Origin: Argopecten irradians
Taxonomy: Eukaryota > Mollusca > Bivalvia > Pectinida > Pectinidae
Direction: 5' to 3'
NCBI RefSeq assembly: GCF_041381155.1
Contig: NC_091135.1
Span: 7,307,620 to 7,371,619, forward strand
DNA: 64,000 bases
Below the pieces are notes generated by a model. The model made no database searches. It saw only the letters and a list, made by a program, of their open reading frames with translations, and had not been told where the DNA came from. The translations under genes and the position numbers were made by a program. Positions 12,921 to 24,976 of this stretch are shown in pieces; position 1 is the stretch's first letter, and each line of letters starts with the position of its first letter.

Positions 12921-13045
12921 ATTACACCAGTCAGAGGTAACGTTATTACGTCACGTACACCAGTCAGAGGTAACATTATTACGTCACGTACAACAATCAG
13001 ATATAACGTTACAACGTCACGTACACCAATCAGATATAACGTTAT
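12921..13045. repeat. 33-bp tandem repeat with CRE-like core, four units
   Basis: Units of the form ACACCAGTCAGAGGTAACGT-TATTACGTCACGT repeat four times with small variants (CAATCAGATATAACG). Each unit carries ACGTCACGT, close to a CRE/ATF site. The same units recur at 14302-14412, so the two arrays flank about 1.25 kb of the same intron. Confidence 0.8.
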
Positions 13046-14138
13046 ATTTACACTTGCTAGGCTTGATCACTATACTCTAATACTGGCCGATTTTGTTTAC
13101 CATAACTGCATGGTAACATTGAACTTTGAACTTGCGTATGAAAATGTTCTGTGCAACGTAAAAGGACTACAGTACTTTTTTTTAAAAAAAGAAACACATG
13201 GCTTTTACATTTTGACGCAACATTACGTGTATATTGTTGTTTTTTCGTAGAATTTTGGAAAAAATCTAAACAATATATACATGTTTTAATATTTATATAT
13301 GAATTCAAACAATTTTTAAATTAACAATAGTATAAAGAAACGGAAAAATATCCCGACCGGGCCGACGTGCTTTCATTTTTGTTAAAAACGATGGGTGTCA
13401 AATGTAAACATTACCTATGTGCCTATGTTCGTCCTACGATCGAGTCTTGGGGGTGGACGGGCGTGAGACCCTCTGATAGAGCTGAGGTCAGTTATAAACA
13501 TATCCTCTTGTCTTTGTTCTTTGAGAAATTTAATCATGTGTATTATAAAAACATGCACCGCTAGTAATCCACGTGTTGACAGTTACGCGTCACCACAAAT
13601 ACATACAAGTGAAGTTGTTCCATAGATGGCGATGGATCTAAGCGTAGATTATATAATCACATGGCTCCGAAGGATGTAATATCGTCAAGTCAGACGACAA
13701 TCTCAAACAAATTTAGCTACTTGAACACTGGTGTTTTTGGACAACTTCGGAAAACTCCAGTGTGTAAGCGTGCGTCAGCGTCGCCTCGCTGCACAATAAC
13801 GGTCACCGAGTTCACACATGTGGGCCGTGAGCAAATACTTTATGTTATTACGCTATATATGAACTTTAAGCAAAATTGAATACCTATTTAAAGTTCTGAC
13901 CTGATTAAATAAGATTATCTCTGAAATTTACTTTGTTTGTCATGTTTATTTTACACTAAAATATTGAACTTTTTTGTCGTCGCGGATGAATAATTCTACC
14001 TTACGTGAAGCGTAATTATACGCTGTTCAATTGAGTAAGCTCCTCCCACTTTTGAACGACTTTTATTGAATAATTACGTCACTTTCAAATGACAATTTCA
14101 TTGCACAAAATATTAATAAAAAGTCGTGCGAGTGTAAA

Positions 14139-14300
14139 TATAGGGATTGGATTTCGTTTTTGTGTTAACCATGCTTGTATGGAGCAATTCCTCTAAGAAT
14201 ACATTCTATGGGGCGCGTTAGCGCCCCATATTGAATATATTCTTAGAGGAATTGCTCCATACAAGCATGGTTAACATAAAAACGAAATCCAATCCCTATA
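14139..14300. mobile_element. near-perfect hairpin MITE, ~75-bp arms
   Basis: The left arm TATAGGGATTGGATTTCGTT is complemented at the right by AACGAAATCCAATCCCTATA. The centre is GGGGCGCGTTAGCGCCCC. Arms include GGAGCAATTCCTCTAAGAAT. It directly abuts the CRE-like repeat array at 14302. Confidence 0.8.
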
Positions 14301-14301
14301 T

Positions 14302-14412
14302 ATAACGTCACGTACACCAGTCAGAGGTAACATTATTACGTCACGTACACCAATCAGATATAACGTTACAACGTCACGTACACCAATCAGAGGTAACGTT
14401 ACAACGTCACGT
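14302..14412. repeat. second array of the 33-bp CRE-like repeat
   Basis: Three units of the same ACGTCACGTACACCA(G/A)TCAG repeat found at 12921-13045. It immediately follows the hairpin at 14139-14300. Confidence 0.75.
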
Positions 14413-14489
14413 TTAACGTATTAAATGTGATTCAGGTCAATGGAAATGATTTTCACATTGCAGATAAAATCATAAGAAATTAAACATAC

Positions 14490-14541
14490 CTGGAGGCCAG
14501 CATGGAAAGGATAATATCCGGTCATAAAAGAGTGGCGGGAA
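14490..14541 (-). pseudogene. sulfatase exon 3: active-site exon
   Basis: This 52-base exon is bounded by tttacag and gtatgt. Joined to exon 2 in phase it completes C-S-P-S-R, the formylglycine-forming signature, and continues HSFMTGYYPFHAGLQ, the usual sulfatase context. The exon itself is undamaged. Confidence 0.8.
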
Positions 14542-14962
14542 CTGTAAATTGTATATAAAACAAGGTAAACAAATGACAGTAGCTGTGTCCCTTACTATGA
14601 CGTGACATCTAATATTACAACTATATTGATACAATCTATCCAAGGAAATACGTACGTAGTGCATTGTTAATGAAGTTTGGAAACGTTTCAGTGGTTTTAA
14701 ATATTATGGGAAATTCTGTTAATCCTGCCTTTCGAGACAGAAATTTCAAACCGAACATCCTTTATTCTCAACGTTCAGCTTCTTTTATTTTATTGAATAT
14801 TATGTTTTAAAAGGGACAACAACATCGGAATAATACAATATACTTGTAATTAAAAGTAGCAGACTCCAAACATCGGTATTTTTGCTTTAATGAAGGGACG
14901 AAGATGTGATGTCACAATAACCATATGTCAATTAATCTAGACAGTAAGATGAATTCACTTAC

Positions 14963-15075
14963 GGACTACATAGCGGTTGAACGTAAGATTAGTTCAGAAT
15001 GAGGCCTTCCTCTGCCATTTTATTCAGATTTGGAGTCTTCATATTCGGATTGGTTGAATCCAAAGTCATTCCATC
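14963..15075 (-). pseudogene. sulfatase exon 2, with frameshift and nonsense codon
   Basis: The exon joins exon 1 in phase to give GWNDFGFN. It then needs a one-base shift to read NPNMKTPNLNKMAEEGLILN, followed by an in-frame TAA where a Gln codon (CAA) would be expected, then SYVQPLCSP. The exon ends inside the CxPSR motif before a good gtaagt donor. Two lesions in 113 bases are the strongest sign of decay in this gene. Confidence 0.75.
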
Positions 15076-15490
15076 CTTTAAAACAGTACCGGAAATATTA
15101 TGAAATACGTTTTTATTTTCATTCATTTTAACTAAGGCTTAAACAATTCCACAAAATTGGGATATTTGTATCTAGCGTTTTCATAAAAAAAAAATGTTAT
15201 TTTTTGACATATGTCGAAATTTCCATAACAAAGGGCTCGTACAGGAATGCCGAATATGTTGCAAGTTCGGTTAAAGATGCATTTAGTCAAACTCACATCC
15301 GGTACCGAAACATATGTTCAGAATGTTTTTAATCAATATCGATTGTGACCGAAAATATGTTATCAAATGTGCTCCTTGGTGTCAATTATTTAATTATCTT
15401 CAAGCATTCTGCAGTCTTTCTAATCTGCAAGTAGAGAACTTAAAACAAACATAAACTAAACTGGCAGAATCGTGTTCATATTCTACTTAC

Positions 15491-15597
15491 CCATATCGTC
15501 CGCTACAATGAAGACAATATGGGGTGGTTTGGCATTCACTGTAAGAACGATGACTGTGGTGAACAGGCATAGCAATATCAGCCTAAAACCCCATCAT
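15491..15597 (-). pseudogene. sulfatase exon 1: signal peptide and metal-binding start
   Basis: From an ATG-ATG pair at 15597 the frame gives MMGF, and after skipping one T it gives RLILLCLFTTVIVLTVNA, a convincing signal peptide, followed by KPPHIVFIVADDM. The DD pair belongs to the conserved metal site of sulfatases. Without skipping the T, the frame stops at TAG. The exon ends in phase 1 before gtaagt. Alternatively, TTTTAG is a splice acceptor at 15582 and the start lies further upstream. Confidence 0.7.
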
Positions 15598-16032
15598 GGA
15601 AGTCGCTATATACAAATATGTAGGTAAGTTTCTGAGGCAGTATAATTTGATCGGTGGTGAGTAACCCGCCGATAAAATTTGATAAATGATAAACGAGACC
15701 CATATTCTGATCGCAAGTCCTGCTTCTGTTTACATATTTACAGGTATATTATACGTACGGTTATATCCCCGATGTTTAGGGGTTTTCTTATTATCTTATC
15801 ATGCTTTATGGAACAATGTTATTTCAGTTTGCTTATTGATGGGAACTTGCTTGCGCAAGACTCTGATACCCTAGTGAGCTTCTAATTGTATTTCAAGATA
15901 AATTATCAAAAACAATTAATTGCATCCCAAAAGAATTCCATGGGACTATGTTCTATATGGAATGAAGTACTGATTGTGCCTGCACCAAAAGCAAAACAAA
16001 TATTTTATATTGTTTTTTTTTGTGTTATTTAG

Positions 16033-16036
<4 letters not shown>

Positions 16037-16064
<28 letters not shown>

Positions 16065-16066
16065 AT
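16037..16066. repeat. (AT)n microsatellite
   Basis: A run of alternating A and T next to the hairpin at 16104; a second short (TA)n run follows that hairpin, suggesting insertion into or expansion from TA sites. Confidence 0.8.
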
Positions 16067-16103
16067 GATAAATTTAAAGAAAAATCCTTACGGACGAAAT
16101 CTA

Positions 16104-16225
16104 TAAGAAATAAAAAAAAAACAATAACGACTGACTAGTGAGCGCTTTCGCGCCGCCCCATTCAATGAATGAATTGAATGGGGCGAAAGCGCTCAATAGT
16201 CAGTCGTTATTGTTTTTATTTCTTA
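16104..16225. mobile_element. hairpin MITE flanked by TA-rich ends
   Basis: The left arm ATAAGAAATAAAAAAAAAAC followed by AATAACGACTGACTA is complemented at the right by TAGTCAGTCGTTATTG and TTTTTATTTCTTAT. The loop contains CATTCAATGAATGAATTGAATG. GAGCGCTTTCGC pairs with GCGAAAGCGCTC. Confidence 0.75.
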
Positions 16226-17904
16226 TATATATATATATACATATATTATTAAAACCAATTATTGTTCAAATGAAGAGTATATAATCACCTATGCTTTGTC
16301 GTCGGTGGAGCATCTTTAAATCGTGTTTGATACTGTATACAAATGATATTCTTTTCACAATGGAAGCAATGAAGAGAATGATGATAACAATAAGTTATGC
16401 ATCATAATACATATGCATGCAGTAATATCATTATTTTACTTACTATTACTTATTTTATTATCGTATAACTAATTTTGACAGGGTGAGCATTTTGCAATTC
16501 TTAACGTGCACAATCTTTCTCTTTATTATTATGACTTTAAAGTGAATAGTCGGGCAAAGAAAACCAGTCTAAATGCGTTTCATTGGCCTTCCAAAAGTTC
16601 TCACATATTAATACAACGGTCAAGTTCTGCTTAGTTTTCCCAGTTCTGACCCATTAAAGTAAAAGAAAAGTTGAAAGCATTGAAAGCGAGGCTGTGTGGA
16701 AATGTAACCACGGACATAGTGAGCCGGGAGGACGTTTTAGAATTCCCATACTTTAGATTAATTTCTTCGTACGCAGACAGATTTTGACGAGATAATTTTT
16801 ATTTTTCCCATTCATAAGAAATTATACTGGATACATTCACACCATTTTTACCGACTTTAGCTATCCTTGCCCGACTGTTCACTTTAAACAATAAGTTATT
16901 TGAACAGCAATAATTAAAAACAATAATCATGGAATTGAATTCCATAAGCTGTCTCGAAAAGTGCATATTCTGTGGATTAAATCATCTCGACCAAAATGAC
17001 ATTCGGTAAAATCCCTAAATTACATGTACATGTGTCAACCCATCTTGTCATACTGCATACGCATTATTTCAACTTTCATTTAATTAGAAATGAAACTTCT
17101 CCAATTTCATCAATTATCACTGATTTATTTATCCCCAATAACTTCTATCATTAGATTTTTATTTTTATTATTCCGAGTTTCTATTTCCGTTGCCATAAAC
17201 AATTATACAAACGTACAAGGTATATATACATGAAGCATCACCTGTAAACAGGGATTTAAGAAAACATCTGTTTCGTTCGTTTGATATGTTTAAAATATCA
17301 TATTTATTGAGAACCCACAGCTTTTCACAACTAAAAATATCGTATAAAGATATATATAAGTTTTTTTAAAAGTACAACCATCCCATTATTGTCGTGATAT
17401 ATGCACTAAACCTGTATCTATTAGCGTATCTATTAGCGCCCAGTCGACCTTCAATCGTCAGCCTATAAGGTTATAGATTGATCTGTGATCAACAGTCCAC
17501 AGTTCCATGATCTAAGCTAAGAACAAATATCTAAAATATCGGATTGTCGCTTTTCATTCACAATTATCAATTTTTGCTAATAAGTTTATTTCTCTTATAA
17601 TGGTTAGGCTACCAGATTGTACCTACATGTATGTGCTATACGTGGGTTGTTTGCACAGAGTGTGAATACCTGGATATGGGTACCTGAGCACTGTTATTTG
17701 CACTCAAGTTTGTGGCGTTGTGTAATTGTTTTTTCGCCCCAACTTCAGGTAATGTGATTAAAAATTTTAGAAATATATTTAATGGTATACTATTACATAC
17801 TATGAAAACCAAATTATTATTTTGTATTGGCATTTAGTCAAATAATTTGCTCTTATCGACAAACAAAATATAACGTAGTTGAGTTTATTTCTAAGTTTAT
17901 AACC

Positions 17905-19441
17905 TGTTGCTGGGTTGGGGTTACGGCTCCCAGATGAATCCAGATGATATGTTGGTTACTGACAAATAGACACACTCACATCTTCTAGGTCATGATTCTT
18001 TATATCCTTGTATATATGTTACAAGTGTTACAATGCGTATAATTCCATGAAAGCGTAAATAATGCATAAAAGGTTAGAGTCTGTAACAAGAATAAAACAA
18101 GTCCTCATTAAGTAACAAGTTCACATTTCAGTAATACATAATAACATAACATTCATATTAATCATACACATACTTACAAGATCCCTGTGTAGCCTTACAG
18201 TATTTTCAACATCATGATTCAACAATATATATAAATAATATTAGAGTTAATCTATTTATAAACTCCAGAACAACTATTATAAATTCGACTTTACACGAAT
18301 AGATATAGCTTCTGCTATCTATAATAAATACAAGGGGAGACAATCTGTTCCCTCTATAATCTAAAGTCAGGAGAGACAATTTGTCTCCTCTATACCATAT
18401 AATATCTGGGGGAGACAATTCGCCCCTTTACAACTATACAATAAATTACTCTCGTCTAAGGGGAGATAATCTACCCACTTAGACACTACAACATATAACA
18501 CTATCAATGCGTTACTTACATCATATTCTAATACAAATACAAAGATATACACATTATATAAATACACACCTGGCTATGGCCGACTCAATTAGGATTCGAT
18601 CTTTGTTACATTTTGATCTTTCGACCCAGGGTCCTATACATGAATAAAATACATAATACACAAAAAGGTCTAAACTAACAAAATAACTCCATATAAAAAC
18701 ACTGATTTTCCATCTCTATGACGGTTATACTAGAGATCAATATATAAATATCACTTTATATCAAATTGTCTATATAAATAAACAATTACTCTTAAATTCA
18801 AATACATACTTAAGCTTTTACACTTTCAAGTCAGTTCAACTATTTCAAAAATAGTTTAATACATTCTGATAATTTTACCAAAATAAAGCAAATAAATATG
18901 AATTATTTACTTTATGAACATTGCACAGGATATACAATATTAGTAAGAAATAGAAAAAAGAAGACTTACAGAAGTAGAAGAATTTCCTCCTAGACAAATC
19001 CAAATTTCACAAAATATCTGAGAAACCGAAACACAACTACTCTCATTTAACTCTCTCTGTGAACTGCCCACAGACAAAGGAAAGTTCTCCAAAGATAGAA
19101 TTTTGGAGGGAAAATTTGACCAATAAAAACATACATTATTATATCTATAAACCAATAAAATCAATAAAAACAATCAGCTGACCAGCCAGGTAAGTCACCT
19201 GACTGGTACCTACCCACACATATAATCAAAGAATGTGCTCATCCATCCATGCACTCTCTCATTCCAGGTAATATACAGGTATACAGGTAAACAAGACAGT
19301 GACATATAGACAGTACTGGGACAACACATACATGTAGTGTAGGGGTGCAGCTTAATTTATAACTATACATAATTACACTAATACTAATTACATAAACTAA
19401 TAAGTTACTTAATTAATCACATAATTAATTACCCTGCCACA
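17905..19441 (-). mobile_element. candidate solo LTR (weak)
   Basis: Read on the minus strand, a 1.54-kb block starts TGTGGCAGGGTAATTAATT and ends CCCAGCAACA, giving TG...CA ends. No matching target duplication is seen (flanks TAACC and TGCCG), no partner LTR is in the window, and no internal coding region is present. Inside, at about 18330-18480, a GGAGACAAT...CTCC motif repeats about four times. Confidence 0.25.
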
Positions 19442-20659
19442 TGCCGACCAAAACAGAGCAGAGAGAATCTGTGTATGTAGTGTTGTTTTCAACTAGCTAA
19501 AGATGAAGTTATAAAAGGTAATTAGCTGGCGTTTGTGGGATACACTCAATGTATTCATGCTTTCCATTTGCGGATTAGTACTAGGTGTATTGATGAAATT
19601 ATCCGCTCTATCTCAAGTGGAAGGCACTGTACCAACAGAGAACTGTGCATGCACCTGTACAAGTGATTCTTTTTCATACGACATATAGTATGTATATGTG
19701 ATGAAATTACATATATTAAGTGGATAGTCGAGACGAGTATGAAATACCGTTTTAATAACACAGATGTCAACAACTTCTATCATAGAAGAATCGTTTTTCG
19801 CGCTCCTAAGAATTCGGGCTTTTAACAACAAAGAAATAAAAGAAAGTCATACTAATTATAATACAAATACGTTTATCCAATGCTGATGGACTTGTTAAAG
19901 TATTTTTACTTGGTAACCTCTATAGCTCCTTGTCATATATTCATAAACGATATATCAAAAATACCGTCCAGTTGCCAAGGTCATCAGTTTTCGCGCACCT
20001 CACAAAACAACATTTCTACAGTTATTCACAAATAACGATATTATTATATTTTGTCGTTATTATTGATGAACATTAGATTAATTCAGATCCAAATTAGATA
20101 GAAATATAACCGGGGATGCGGGAAATGTAATGATATATTTTTTACCGTTTTTAATATTTGTTTTTAAAATAAAATGGTAAAGATTAAAAAAAAAGTTTAA
20201 ATGTAGGATATGCTTTTATTTTGATGTATGACACTCCTTGGCTTGGATAAAAGAAAAAAATAGGTGATCTTGCAAAATTTGAATTTTGAATTACTTCAAT
20301 GAAATTTACAAATAACAGAAATAATCCTATTTTACATACATGTATGTATGAAATAAGAAACATGGTACTTTGTATGTCCATAGATATTATAATAATCTAT
20401 CTAATCGTTAAACAGTATATCTTCATTCATATACAGTTAATCTTCATTCAGAGGTCGGACATTTGTGATGAAAGAGACATCTATACTGTTAGTATTTTAT
20501 ATCTAATCGCGTCCACTTAATACTTAGGTGATAACAAGCGTTCCTGACGATGATATTTCTGCAGTTACAAAGTTGCCGGTAACGTCTTGTAGATTCTTTA
20601 GGGCTGAAAACCACTCCATTCAAGTAACATTACAAAATTTATCGCCAGATATGTAGAGG

Positions 20660-20817
20660 ATATTCCTTGTTTCTTGATGAATACCAGTTTATATTTCATG
20701 GAGTGAGGTGGAAATTTTAATATTTTTTCACGAGTGCGAAGCACCAGTGAAAAATATCAAAATTTCCACCTCACTCCATGAAATATAACTGGTATTTATT
20801 AAGAAACAAGGAATATT
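20660..20817. mobile_element. near-perfect hairpin MITE
   Basis: Outer arms ATATTCCTTGTTTCTT and AAGAAACAAGGAATAT pair; the inner arms TTCATGGAGTGAGGTGGAAA and its complement also pair around a short loop containing CGAGTGCGAAGCACCAGTG. It is about 158 bp in total. Confidence 0.8.
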
Positions 20818-21857
20818 TTATTTATTACATTTGTTTTCTCGCTTCATTTACAGACGACCATCATTACTAAGTCCGCCAAACAGGTTATCCCGCTATTGTA
20901 TTTAATAGAGTTAGTTGCCCTTGCGATTATTACGTTGTATTTTTGTGAGCATTACGTCTTATTTATACACAAAAATATGACGTCATTTTCGTGCACAAAC
21001 TAATGGCGTAACAATCAAAATGATATTTTCACTGTCAATGCTGCATTTCGATTGGTCAAAAGCGAGTGAAAACATAAAAAGTGATATTTTCACTCCAATG
21101 AAAAATATCGATATTTTTGTCTTTAAGTCATACCAAAACTATCAAAAATATTAATTATCACTTGTAATTCTTTTGATATCAAAGCAAAATGATCAATGAC
21201 TTTCCAAACAAACCTAAATTTCAATATGGATTTCCAAATTCATACTATCTATGAATGATTACCTGTCAGAAATCATTTTTACTTTTGAAATTTGCAGGAG
21301 GACAAATCTTTTATACACAGGGGCCATTTCGAAGGTCTTTTTTTCCCATTTAGTTGTTTTTTTCTTGCAGTGCTTGTTATTGTGCTATTCTCGATTTGTT
21401 CAAAACAAAAGACATATGCAATTGTTGTATTAGATGATTTTAAATCGAATCATTAAAAAGTGTTATGCGCCATGATTTTCACACACGGAAATTGGAAAAA
21501 GTATTTTATATATTATTCAGCACCAAAAGTTTTGAGATGAATATAGGTTTTAATTTCATAAATCCGTAAGTACACAGTATTCAGAGAGAAACTCCGAAGC
21601 TAAGCAATGGTCTAAAAAGTTCAGGCTTATTATAATGTGACATCTTTGACACCTTTTTACCTTTTTCATCTTATTATACTAACAACTTCACAAGCGGATA
21701 TTTTTCGTAACCTCTCTATGACTACTAAAACATATAGGCCATGGGCTAGGAGGGTCCCACATGCACCCCCCCCCAAACCTCCGAACCAATATTTTTCTTA
21801 ACCCTTATGACCCACTGATCACAAATCAAAATGTTAACATTGCATAAGTTGGGATGA

Positions 21858-21890
21858 ACTTCCGGTTATGACGTCATCAAGATGGCCGCC
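21858..21890 (+). promoter_or_regulatory. ETS/CRE/YY1-like motif cluster, copy 1
   Basis: ACTTCCGGT (ETS core reversed), TGACGTCA (CRE) and AAGATGGCCGCC (YY1-like) lie within 33 bases in the left arm of the palindrome. Motif identity is seen; promoter activity is inference. Confidence 0.45.
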
Positions 21891-22218
21891 ATCTCAAATT
21901 TCACTAAAAAATGAAAAATAGTCATAACATTGACATTTTTCAACCGAAGTAGACAAATGAGGTATCAAAATGACCACAATAGAACACTAAAAACATATCA
22001 GGACCAAATAACCAAATATATGTAGTGATTTTTACGCAGGAAGTGAAAAAATAGGATTTTAAGCTCAAAAATGGTAATTTTTTAGTAAATTTTTCATATT
22101 TTGCTTGACGCAACAAAAACGTTTTCCAACCGCAAACTATTATTTCTAATTAGTTTTTTGTCCACTTATAAATCAGTTTAAACAAAAACAAGAAAAAAAA
22201 CAATGTTAACATTGTATA

Positions 22219-22251
22219 AGTTCCGGTTATGACGTCATCAAGATGGCCGCC
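22219..22251 (+). promoter_or_regulatory. ETS/CRE/YY1-like motif cluster, copy 2
   Basis: The same arrangement (GTTCCGGTTATGACGTCATC, then AAGATGGCCGCC) occurs in the second sub-repeat of the left arm, about 360 bases from copy 1. Confidence 0.45.
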
Positions 22252-23053
22252 ATCACGAATTTCACTAAAAAATGAAAAATATTCATACCATTGACATTTT
22301 TCAACTGAAGTAGACAAATGAGGTATCAAAATGACCACAATAGAACAACAAGTACATATCAGGACCAAAACATCCAATATATGTAGCAATTTGTACGTAG
22401 GAAATGAAAAAAATAAGATTTTAAACTCAAAAATGGTAATTTTTCAGCAAATTTTTCATATTTGTCTTCATGCAGCAAAAATGTTTCCCAACAACAAATC
22501 ATTATTCGTAATCAGTTATTTGATCTCTTATCAATCAATAAATCAATGAAAACACCAACAAAAATTAAAATATATAGAAATGCAAAAGATAATTATTGTT
22601 ATACCCTCATTAGGTTTACAAAACATCACCAGGTGCGTATAATGGGCATATGCTATTTTTCGAACTCGAAACCGCTGACGCTGACCATCGTCTCAAAAAT
22701 AATTATTACAGCACAACACCTACTGATAGAGTAACAAATGTAACCTAAGCCTGTGTTTCTGTTTATATCATTTTCCAGAACGTTTGTGTCTTTGAAAATG
22801 AGAACATTCATTGTTTATTTCCTATGCATAGCATAGGCAAAATGTTAGATGGTTACTACAGTGTCACATATTTCTTTCACTGGTTCTTAATGATAACCAT
22901 TATCATTGTACGTGCTTTCTCGCCTCACTGCTCCATCCACTGAAGAGACTCGGCATGTCTGGTAGCTGGTAGTCCAAATTATCAGAATAATCGAGATATC
23001 AGTATCAAATTCGTCGAAAGCCATAGCGTTGTCTTCAATGTCGATGAGCTGAT

Positions 23054-23363
23054 GTGACAGTACATTACCAGTGTTGTTCTAGCCTGTCATCTTTCATAAC
23101 CCATCCTTGGCCAGAGTTCATATCAGGAACAATAGGTTCAGAGATGTGGGATCTCCCTCAGATTCTAACATATCGTATATACTGTTCCAGACTTCTTCGG
23201 CATAATGGAAACTACACCAGATCCACATTATTCGAATGGTGGAATTGGTTCTCCTTAGCACATAGCTCCATAATTTGTATGAAGTACCATTCATTAATCT
23301 AGTGGACCCTCGTGCGCCCATAAATGGCACAGGTGATATCATCGAGGTCATTAATGAGGCCAT
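23054..23363 (+). other. decayed coding-like relic, left half of palindrome core
   Basis: The plus-strand frame contains LTYRIYCSRLL, RSTLFEWWNWFSL and, in another frame, INGTGDIIEVINEA. A similar series is found on the minus strand of the right half (23380-23803: LVIQISYMMFQTI, RSTFCEGLSWFSL, IDGTGGFFEVINEV). The two halves therefore seem to carry diverged, inverted copies of one former coding region. Its family is not recognised. Confidence 0.35.
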
Positions 23364-23379
23364 TAATGTTAAATGTTTT

Positions 23380-23803
23380 TCATTGGTCTGACTTTTCCCA
23401 CTCCCTTGAAGGTGCTGGTTGTGTCACATCTGGTGTATGCGTAAAGAGACCATTGAAGACTCTCCAGAAATAAAATTTTCTACAGTGCTTTTCAGACTTG
23501 GCAAATAGTGGAACTTCACTGCAGACCTCATTTATGACCTCAAAGAATCCACCTGTGCCATCTATGGTCACTGAAGGTTCACAAGAATGAGAAATTGTGC
23601 TTCATACGAAATAGGGAGAACCAGCTCAAACCTTCGCAGAATGTGGATCTGATAGTCTGGAACATCATATACGATATTTGAATCACTAGGTTGGAAACAG
23701 GAAGAGCTCCTACATCCCTGACACTGATGTTTCTTATGTTAACTCTGGCCATGGACGGTTGACAAGCTACAACCACGATGGCAACCCGGTAATGTAATGT
23801 CAC
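23380..23803 (-). other. decayed coding-like relic, right half of palindrome core
   Basis: Partner of the relic at 23054-23363, on the opposite strand. Minus-strand frames include RSTFCEGLSWFSLFRMKHN and IDGTGGFFEVINEVCSEV, then PLFAKSEKHC. Frames are broken and no protein family is recognised. Confidence 0.35.
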
Positions 23804-24613
23804 ATCAGCTCATCAGCTCATCGCTATCGAAGACAAAGAACTAGTGAAAGAAATATGTGACACTGTTAAGTAACCATCTGACATTTCCTGACGTTATACA
23901 CAGGAAATAACACTGGATGTGCTCATTCTAAAAGGCACAAAACGTTTCGGAAAGTGTCATGGTATTTACGGTATGACAGAATTACCTCAGTTTTAATTTG
24001 ATACCATATAGCTATTAGTTGGCATTTTGCTGTAATAATTCAGTTTGAGACGCTACTAGTGTACAACATTTCGAACATGAAAGTGAATTATTTTGAAGTC
24101 CCACTTAGATATTCAGCCAACCTAAAATTCTTTGTTAAGATTTAAATTTTCAATAGCCACTATTATATTCAGGAAATTCTAAGACACCAGGAAACTGTAG
24201 TCTCGACGGTTTGGGAAAAATACACTATCATATGACCTGTATACGCAAACGGTGATGCTTTGTAAACCAAATGATAGTATAACAATAATTCTCTTTTGCA
24301 TTTCTATATATTTTGTTGTTGTTTTTACTGATTGACAAGAGATCAAATAACTGATTACGATCAATAATAATTGTTGGGAAACATTTTTGCTGCATGAAGA
24401 CAAATATGAAAAATTTGCTGAAAAATTACCATTTTTGAGCTTAAAATCTTATTTTTTCATTTCCTACGTACAAATCGCTACATATATTGGATGTTTTGGT
24501 CCTGATATGTATTTGTTGTTCTATTGTGGTCATTTTGATACCTCATTTGTCTACTTCAGTTGAAAAATGTCAATGTTATGAATATTTTTCATTTTTTTAG
24601 TGAAATTCGTGAT

Positions 24614-24645
24614 GGCGGCCATCTTGATGACGTCATAACCGGAAC
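24614..24645 (-). promoter_or_regulatory. ETS/CRE/YY1-like motif cluster, copy 3
   Basis: Mirror image of copy 2 in the right arm: GGCGGCCATCTTGATGACGT, then CATAACCGGAAC. Confidence 0.45.
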
Positions 24646-24976
24646 TTATACAATGTTAACATTGTTTTTTTTCTTGTTTTTGTTTAAACTGATTTATAAG
24701 TGGACACAAAACTAATTAGAAATAATAGTTTGCGGTTGGAAAACGTTTTTGTTGCGTCAAGCAAAATATGAAAAATTTACTAAAAAATTACCATTTTTGA
24801 GCTTAAAATCCTATTTTTTCACTTCCTGCGTAAAAATCACTACATATATTTGGTTATTTGGTCCTGATATGTTTTTAAGTGTTCTATTGTGGTCATTTTG
24901 ATAACTCATTTGTCTACTTCGGTTGAAAAATGGCAATGTTATGACTATTTTTCATTTTTTAGTGAAATTTGAGATG

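Larger units (their letters stand above)
2826..15597 (-). pseudogene. arylsulfatase (ARSB-like), multi-exon, degraded
   Basis: Sulfatases hydrolyse sulfate esters, typically in lysosomes or secreted, using a formylglycine made from the Cys of CxPSR. Pieces are found in the correct order on the minus strand: signal peptide plus IVFIVADDM (15491-15597), GWNDFGF and TPNLNKMAEEG (14963-15075), CSPSR with HSFMTGYYPFHAGLQ (14490-14541), LPQYLRDLGYATHMIGK (12056-12182), WHLEFCKWE and RGFDSF (9898-10003), GGYDLRLNE (8848-8912), MVSAMDDAVGNL (7225-7322), RGAKFTVYEGGTRAVGF (5136-5272), MHAVDWLPTLVSVGGG (4645-4709) and a probable C-terminal exon (2826 to about 3115). Most junctions have GT/AG sites and compatible phases. 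Lesions: an extra T after the start region, an extra base in exon 2, an in-frame TAA in exon 2, a lost T in the exon-5 T-run, and AT instead of GT after exon 4. The exon for the roughly 50 residues before MVSAMDD was not found. The pattern says pseudogene; several base errors in a draft assembly are the alternative. Confidence 0.8.
15598..21732. other. intergenic stretch, no gene recognised
   Basis: Only short chance frames are seen. It holds an (AT)n tract and a hairpin near 16.0-16.2 kb, a candidate solo LTR at 17.9-19.4 kb and a hairpin at 20.66-20.82 kb. I looked for the missing C-terminal part of the truncated HSPA12 copy on the minus strand just left of 21733 and did not find it. Confidence 0.5.

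Noticed and set aside
12898..13250. Frames with HQSEVTLLRHV or TPVRGNVITSR repeats
   Set aside because: They translate the 33-base CRE-like tandem repeat.
17905..19441. Firm call of an LTR retrotransposon
   Set aside because: Only TG...CA ends support it; no second LTR, primer-binding site, polypurine tract or target duplication is evident, so it is kept as a weak candidate only.
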